Source of the DNA: Acanthochlamys bracteata
Lineage: Eukaryota; Streptophyta; Magnoliopsida; Pandanales; Velloziaceae
Assembly (NCBI GenBank): GCA_019914995.1
Contig: CM034130.1
Location: 5,456,001 to 5,520,000, forward strand
Length of the DNA stretch: 64,000 nucleotides
Reading direction: 5' to 3'
The notes beneath the pieces are model-generated. The model did not search any database, was not told the origin of the DNA, and saw only the letters and a program-made list of their open reading frames with translations. The first letter of the stretch is position 1, and every line of letters begins with the position of its first letter. A program made the position numbers and the translations under genes. Shown piece by piece: positions 57,510 through 64,000 of this stretch.

Positions 57510-58836
57510 GTATCAAGCCAAGTTTCTTAGCTCGGCAGACGATTGCCCTGCCTAGTCAACAGTCCAAACTTTGACCGTTAAGCAAAATCAATTTTGACCA
57601 TTGATTTGGTAAAAGTAATTATTTTTCAGTCAACTTTGATCGGCCAATAGAATAAAATTATTATAAAATAAAATAATTTTAAATAAAATTAAAATTAAAA
57701 TTAAAATTGAATCGACAAATCAAATTAGTTCATGTCATTATTCATCAGTCGGGCCGGACGAACCCGGCTCTTCTAGTTGAACTGGGTCGAATTGGCCCAA
57801 TCCGATTGTCTTATTTGACCCAATCATACCAACCCGTCTGTATTTATATTTATAGTGCACAATGTCTGTCTCATAAACAAGGCATGCATTTTCTGAACTT
57901 GTGATTGAGAACTTTGCTTACTACGTAAGGACAGAATAGGCTACTTCCTTGATGATTGAAATCAAGTGAAGGATGTAGTATGCACACACTTATTGCTTCG
58001 ACTTACTCTATTACAATACAACTAAAAAGTACTGAAGAATAACTAAGTAATTTTCCGCAGCTTAATAACTAAAAAATATCCACTTCAGAGTTTCATTAGT
58101 AAGCACAAATAAAGTGACAACAGTATAGTAATAAGTTACAAAAACAAAGCAAAATTATCAGATCTTTGATAGTTTACTTTCACCACAAACAAGCAAGCAA
58201 TATGAAATTAATTGAAAAACTAAACTCTGAATTAATTAAATGCTTGCAGTATTCCAAATGCCAGGATCTTACTTTAAATATTGGAAATGCAACGATACTA
58301 TGGCTGTGGCAGTAACAATGAGAAGTAATGGTTTACGGCCACACTAATTTGCAAGTAGACCTAAGAGAGGAAGTCTAAAACCATACTTGACCTTTGATGG
58401 TCTTTAAATTGGTGCTTACGGGATCTTTTTCTTTTTTTCTTTTTTTTTTTTCCCGGGAATGACAGTGGAAAAGAGAAATATATGTTCTAGAAACATAAAA
58501 CGCTAGTAATTAATGAAAAGGAATGCAATACCATTGTGAATAAAAGAAATTGAAGAAAAATTTAATCTTCAAAGCTAATATTATCTTTTTACTACTTTCT
58601 GTAGCCTAGTGAGGCACCTTATCGACGAGCAAGATGTCCCTTCTCAGGACAGAGCACACGAGTGGGAACATCAACGAGCACCAACACGGCCATATCGTCT
58701 GCAGTCCGTAACATCCGCACAGCCACAAGCAAGTGAACCTCCGGCTACAACAACCTCAACTCCTTCATTACTCTCTCCATCAATCTTCCTCTTCAAAGCT
58801 TTCAAAGCATCAATCTTTCTCACTGTTACGGTTTGA

Positions 58837-59209
58837 GATCACTCAAATGGCGGTAGCCTTTTTTGCGCTAAGTTACCTATGACAATGCAATTGCAAAATA
58901 AAAGTAAATCTGAATAATAAAAGTTCTCTTCATGCCCAATGAAGTACCTGGCACTTCTTATTTGTAGCTGTAGAACCCTACTCCTAATATCTAGAGCTTC
59001 TACAAACTGCGTGGCAATTCTAATGCCACAAGTAAACTTAAACGTAATACTTCTGAGATACAACTCTCCTAATGAATACACTTCTTAATGGACTCTTAAC
59101 TCCTTATTCTCTGGATGCAGACATTGGCACTTAGATGCAACTCCTCACGCTTGGCGGCTAACACACTTATTTTTCCCCTTCTTCTTGGTAAGCAGAAGAA
59201 ACTAGACAT
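58837..59209. other. DNA between the pseudogene and a MITE
   Basis: No gene is supported; an 80-codon minus frame at 58839-59081 has no family features. By position it would be the old promoter region of the pseudogene or the 3' flank of the intact transporter. Confidence 0.35.
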
Positions 59210-59453
59210 GGGACGCGTTTGAAAGTGTTTTTAAAATATAATTAAAAATATTTTTATTTTTTAAAAAAATAAGTTTATTTTTTTATTTTAAAAAAAATAA
59301 AAATAAGTAATACAGAGATTTAATTGTGTAGAATATTTCTATATTTTTTAAATTTTTAAATAAATTTTTTAAAAGTTTATAAAAAGTTATTTAAAAATTT
59401 AAAATAAAAAATAAAAAACTGTTTTCGAGTGGAATGGTAAGCCAAATGCACCC
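59210..59453 (+). mobile_element. Harbinger-like MITE (family M)
   Basis: It starts GGGACGCGTTTG and ends CAAATGCACCC. CAT flanks it at 59207-59209 and 59454-59456. The interior is AT-rich with the family order. It lies in the 3' flank of the transporter gene. Confidence 0.7.
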
Positions 59454-59983
59454 CATGTTCCTTTGGCGGGCGTACTGCAGATTCGGCAAAAAGAAGGGTA
59501 GATGAAGTAGGTCTGCGGGCACATCCGAGTGGCCGACAACACGGGCATGTAATCTGAACCCGCACCACCCGTACAGATCCGTCCACGAAAAACAAGTCTA
59601 AAAGCAAGCTGATAAAGAGGTTTAAGTTTTGTTAAATCGTGGATATCATCATGAAACATTTTCTTGATGCAAAATATAAGTGTTGGCATATCTGTTGTGT
59701 ACATCTACTTGTACAAACTTACATTAAAATAAAGGAAGAACAAGCATTTGTAAAGCTGATTAAATAAAGGAACGATATATGTCCGAATGAGAGCCCGCGG
59801 AATTGTTTATCGTGACTGAAAACAAATATACATTGCATTATACTTCTCCAATATATATGGCATTATACGTTCTGCAATATATCTACAAACGTTATACCGA
59901 ACAAAATCATCTGCCAATTCTAATCAGAATTTGAAATTTCTGTAAATTCACTGGGACTTCGTTCTTTAGTTTAATCAACCAGC

Positions 59984-62900
59984 TTATAGCAATGGCCTGC
60001 TCGCTGATGCATTACCACAAACTGTGTTCTCAGGATCTCTAACTTTTTGTGGATACTCAGCCTCTAGAATGTAAGCAAGATACAAGGCGATGACCTGCAG
60101 AGAAGTGAGCAAGTAGTATCATATAATATTCTTGTAAACAATTGGCTCAACAGTAACCGTCGCTGCTTCTAATATAGGAGGTTAAATTTCAAAATCATGC
60201 TGCAGAGCTTTCTTGAATCTGACATAATTTTGGTCACAACGCATTTACATCATAATGCGTGCACGCGTCTATCACAGAACAAGGAATTTTTTTACAAGGA
60301 AAGAAGTTTACCAGATAAATTGAAGCAAACAGAATGGAAAACCCTTTGCAATTGAAGGGAGGGTTGCTTGAAATGAACAAGGCTGCGAAGAGTTTATGTA
60401 TAAAAGTATTGTTAAAGACAAACAAACAAGAAACAATATGGAGCGGCTGTTGAGTGTTGATCAACTTACAAGTCAACGGAGTCATGACAAGAGGTGACAA
60501 CAGGATCGCGATTGACTGCACACCAAGAATGAACCCTTGAGCTTTTCCCTGAAGAACAAAGAGCAGGAATCCTTGATTTAGAGCTTGATGAAGGGTGAAG
60601 CTCCAGCTTAAATGCCAAGGAAATTGCAGCAGATAAGGTACAATCCAAGGTAAAGATGTACAATTTGCAAGCTCGCTAGTTTAAAACCATAGAACATCAT
60701 TAATCACAATGGCACATTTTGTTTAAGTATGTCTATGGATGTACGAGCAAGAATAAGTAAATGCACATTAATTAAACTTCACGTTTTTGAATGCTGATCA
60801 ATGAAACAACTTGAAATCTTTTCCAATGGACTGAAGAGAAATATAGAGTACCTGATCAGTTGACACTGCTGCTTTGGAAACGATTGCAAAAATCTGATAA
60901 AGCTTAAATATAACTCAGGGATCAGCATGAAAGGGTACTAAAGGAACTAAATTCTCAATAAAGCAGTTACTGAAGTACACAAAATCCAGATAGAAACATT
61001 AGGATAAATGGGATGGAGGAATCAAATGAAGAATGAAATGCCTTACAGCTGGCTTTGCAAGAACGTATATGACCCCAAATGACGCAGCGAGATAAGCAAC
61101 CTGACGTATCAATGGTTTAGAAATCATTACCATCATAATACAACTTCCAAGTTGTGATCCTTACCCAAGGAGCCCAAGCTAAACCATAAAGAAGAGCCTG
61201 TAAAACAAGATGCGTTAGAAGCTGAAACTGGAAACACAAATTTCCTTTATAAGATGACCATTTGCAGAAAAAGGTTAATAATCATATTCAGAAGCAGTTT
61301 GGAAATTGTTTGCATGAACTCACATATGCTATTGCAGAAGCCAAAGCAATGCAGAGGACCCCTTTTTCCCGCAGGTAAGAGCTAATTAATGGAAGTATCA
61401 ATACCTAGAGAAGAACAAATTTGAGTTGTCAGAGATCTAGATATCAACTAGCAAAGTTACTATTACGATTTCAGCTGAAGGGTCAGATTGTTATCAAGCA
61501 GTAACATAAGCCTAAAAATGTCAAATTGCAAGTAACAAATTATTCCACCAAAGTAGCTATAGGCAATTTGAAGAAAGTAGCTAGGGCATTGTCCATAAAA
61601 TCTTATGGTGAATGTTAAGATAGGTTTAGTCCCGCATCGTTTATCAATAGTACTGAGATGATATTCATAAAGATTTAGATTTACTCTTTCCAATTAGTTT
61701 TTAGAAGAATCATAAATTCTTCAGATAATATTGGAACGGACTGGGACAGAATAGCTAGAATTTGGCTAAAAAAATTTCATTATCCACTTCACTCAGGCCT
61801 TGATGGTCCATTTTATTTCAGGACAAATCACCATCTTTATTTCATGATCCGCTTCACGTCAGAGTAGATAGTCCAAATCATTCAAGGGGAGTTATCTGTT
61901 TTATTATAAGGCAAGTAGCCTACTTCATTTAAAGACAGGTAACCCACTTCACTTCACAAAAGAAACATCCCTTGCTGGAGGGCAATTGTTAAGATAGATT
62001 TAGTTTCACATTATTTACCAATAGTCCAAAAATAATATTCATAAAGATTTGGGCTCACTCTTCCCATTACTAATTGATTTTAGAAGAAACCTAAGTTCAT
62101 CACATTGAAAAGTAACTATTTAGATTAGAAGAAAACAATTTAAAACAGTAAGACTTCTAAATTGTTTAAATTTCTGGTTCAGTAATTCTTAGTGTTATAC
62201 CTGGGAAAATATAGACCCTGCACTGACCATTATTCGAATATCTGAAAATTGATTTTTGTTGAAACTGAAAGTGGCTTTTAGGTAATACTGCAGAATATCA
62301 CATTGTCAATCCTACTGGCCAAAACAAACAAATCTAAAGAAAAACAAACCCTTTCGAGGGCACTTTTAGAAACAAAGTACCAACAACACAGTTGCGATTC
62401 CAGTGATGCCCAACTCATAGAAGAATGTGAGGTATGACATTTGCTTCAGTATTGGACTGTACAATTGTATGCAGAATCTGAGTTAGTTAGCTTCACAAAA
62501 CCTAGTGCACTGAATTCATAAAAATGCAAATGATTTGTACATTTATATGACCTTGATGCAGAATAGGTGGTCTATAATTAGTTGTATAAGCTGGTGGAGC
62601 AGTATTTTAATCCATAAAGTCAAGCATACCTGCTGGTCGCAAGGACTACAGTATCTTTCATTGAGTTCCATCTTTGGTGCAGGACATTTACAACCATGGA
62701 TGAGTATCTAACCTGTTCTTGCACACCTGGTACTCTCCTAACTGTCTCCACCAGAAAGAACTTGCTGTAAAGCATTTGACATATCAATAGCATTATTGCT
62801 ACCTGCATAGGACCTCAGAGTCAAATATATGGCACATGACCATATACGAGGAACTAATGATAAAGCAAATGCCTGAAATATCCAATCTTCTGGAAGAAAG

Positions 62901-63656
62901 CGAGCGAGAACATCCCCTATCATGTGTGAAGCAGAAAATAACCCGGTGAGCCACCCAAATGCTGCAGTTCTTTTACTGTTGTCCACTAAATCTGCCTGCA
63001 TAAGTGAAAACTTTTGGACTGAGCAATGTGTGTGTAGTGTCCACTACTCTGAGTAAACATGTGCTTCTCTCAGATTGCCATAAAGGATCTTTCCTTACTA
63101 TGTAAGCTGTAGATATACAGAAGACACTGCTAGCTTGACCAAATGAGATCATGTGGAGGATGTAGTATGCATACACATAGGGCTTTGACTTACTCCAGCA
63201 CAGTGCAGCTGAACAATCAACCTTTAAGTGGATTTTCTAAGCGGAATGACTAAAAAGGATCCAAATATCCCAATTTCTTAGAGAAGTAATTGCATGACCT
63301 AGCAAAAGCAAATACTGAAAACATGGATACATTAAAGAGACAACAAAGGAAGAAGATTATAAAGGGATATTAAATGTTGCTGGCTTTCAGTAGAAAGGCT
63401 TTCACTGACAAACAAGCAAGAAAAAGGAGCTGCAATAAGTATTCGTAAATTAGGATTCTAACATTCCAAGTATCATGATTACTTTTTTTGCCTGCAACAT
63501 AGATACCATCTTAGTGATAAGCAATACGTAGAGGAGAAATATACTGTATGGTACTATTGTTGCAAAGGCCGTGACGATAAGCAATTGTTTACGGCCATAC
63601 TCATCTGCAAGTTGACCCAATAGAGGAAGTATCACCATTTTAAATGCTCCTATAAC
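59984..63656 (-). CDS. Major-facilitator transporter (hippocampus-abundant-transcript-like), 5' end cut
   Basis: Thirteen exons keep one open frame of 382 residues to the stop: 63528-63656, 63099-63188, 62873-62995, 62630-62802, 62381-62456, 62201-62287, 61324-61404, 61165-61197, 61047-61100, 60852-60893, 60470-60548, 60312-60382 and 59984-60094. The first visible exon holds [10 protein letters not shown], the MFS signature loop between membrane helices 2 and 3. Later exons give [36 protein letters not shown] and [12 protein letters not shown], typical of the plant tetracycline-resistance-like MFS family (Arabidopsis At2g16970-16990 group). The substrate is unknown. The first exon or exons lie beyond 64000. 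A TRIM sits in the intron 61405-62200. The intron 62803-62872 starts with GC instead of GT. Downstream lies the broken paralogue. Confidence 0.9.
61613..62104 (+). mobile_element. T1 TRIM inside a transporter intron
   Basis: Direct repeats 61613-61727 and 61987-62104 start TGTTAAGATAG; the right copy ends TCATCACA, while the left has a mutated end. Flanking 5-mers GTGAA and TTGAA match at 4 of 5. The interior (about 260 bp) holds the same CCACTTCA/GGACAAAT-type modules as the copy at 41040-41579. It lies in the sense of T1, opposite to the host gene, and splicing of the host exons appears undisturbed. Confidence 0.88.
62803..62872 (-). other. GC-AG intron of the transporter gene
   Basis: The exon ends ATTTCAG and the intron begins GCATTT. 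It ends CTATGCAG before GTAGCAATA. Only this splice preserves the family sequence WIFQ|VAIMLL in frame. The length is 70 bp. Confidence 0.75.
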
Positions 63657-64000
63657 CTAAAAAGCATTGAAAAGCAAAGTCACAAACTGAAGTTAAACTC
63701 ATTCATCATTCTCATAAGCCAACATTAGTATGATTGACAGGAAGCATGAAAAGGTTGCAACATTAGGTTGGGAAAATAGGATCGGCAAGCTATGTGTCAC
63801 TACAACTGAACAACTTTTCCAGCATTTCTCTCCTATCAAGGATAAATAACTCTCCAGCAGTAAAACTTGAAATTTTCTAACCAAATAGCGAGAGATAAAG
63901 CTCAGTAATTTTTCTTTAAGTTTCTCCTCAGTTGAGAAATTACTATTATTATATTCAAGGAAAAAGAATGCATAATGTACTTAATCGATGTTTGGGGGTG

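Larger units (their letters stand above)
56661..57854 (+). mobile_element. Outer hAT-like element (family D) in the pseudogene
   Basis: It is flanked by GTGCAGAA (56653-56660) and GTGCACAA (57855-57862), matching at 7 of 8. The left end (CGGTGATGCGAAAATGAGCC) and right end (reversed TATAAATATAAATACAGACG) align as decayed family D termini. Without the younger element inside it is about 400 bp. It sits in what was an intron of the transporter copy. Confidence 0.75.
56275..58830 (-). pseudogene. Broken 5'-half copy of the neighbouring transporter gene
   Basis: Segments match exons of the 59984-63656 transporter in the same order and strand: about 56290-56455 (exon 62630-62802), 56500-56615 (exon 62873-62995), 57905-58015 (exon 63099-63188) and 58295-58395 (exon 63528-63656). 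Further out, 58592-58795 looks like a first exon (minus frame with VLVLVDVPTRVLCP), which is off-window in the intact gene. Stops and frameshifts break every exon. The 3' exons are missing. A hAT-like element interrupts it at 56661-57854. Confidence 0.85.

Noticed and set aside
62738..63001. 87-codon continuous frame through the transporter exon and intron
   Set aside because: The last part after WIFQ does not match the family; the GC-AG splice fits better.
1..64000. CRISPR array, bacterial operon or phage features
   Set aside because: Repeats are transposon ends and microsatellites; genes have plant introns and plant families.

Overview
This window is nuclear DNA of a flowering plant, probably a eudicot. 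It is AT-rich, gene-poor and full of small transposons. It holds GT-AG introns, plant TATA boxes, plant-only gene families and typical plant mobile elements (hAT, CACTA, Harbinger-like MITEs, TRIMs, Ty1-copia and LINE remnants). I see no rRNA, tRNA or CRISPR.

Four genes are well supported. (1) 8918-10065 (+): a two-exon secreted root-cap/LEA-related protein. (2) 22577-24118 (-): an intronless CYP94C-type cytochrome P450, the family that oxidises jasmonoyl-isoleucine, with a TATA box and an upstream G-box. (3) 50414-50905 (+): an A20/AN1 zinc-finger stress-associated protein with a roughly 950-bp intron in its 5' leader and ABRE/DRE motifs upstream. (4) 59984-63656 (-): thirteen exons of a major-facilitator transporter (tetracycline-resistance/hippocampus-abundant-transcript-like). 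Its first exon or exons lie beyond the right edge. A broken 5'-half copy of gene 4 lies beside it at about 56275-58830.

Region by region. 1-8900: a cut hAT-like element, a low-copy repeat family in direct, tandem and inverted copies, and a complete non-autonomous CACTA element (3526-5884). 8900-10100: the root-cap gene. 11290-17000: two CACTA-like ends with a hAT element between them and an inverted repeat straddling the right end. 17400-22000: MITEs and microsatellites. 22500-24400: the P450. 24500-42100: mostly AT-rich DNA with MITEs, tandem duplications, a copia RNase H remnant, a large foldback (31503-31935), a LINE remnant and an unexplained non-MITE block (34140-36770). 41000-46500: an intact TRIM, a possible Helitron 3' end, a hAT element and a rearranged TRIM. 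47480-48355: tandem MITEs. 48700-50905: the stress-protein gene. 53500-58800: a hAT element, a second TRIM family and the transporter pseudogene carrying a three-level nest of insertions. 59200-63700: a MITE and the transporter gene, with a TRIM in one intron.

The genes do not form a pathway together. The P450 (jasmonate turnover) and the A20/AN1 protein (stress response) are both stress-linked. From memory their closest Arabidopsis relatives are near neighbours on chromosome 2, which suggests old shared gene order. I did not find a clearly new biological system. The most informative structures are the nested insertions in the transporter pseudogene, the tandem MITE pairs, the 430-bp foldback and the inverted repeat around the second CACTA end.
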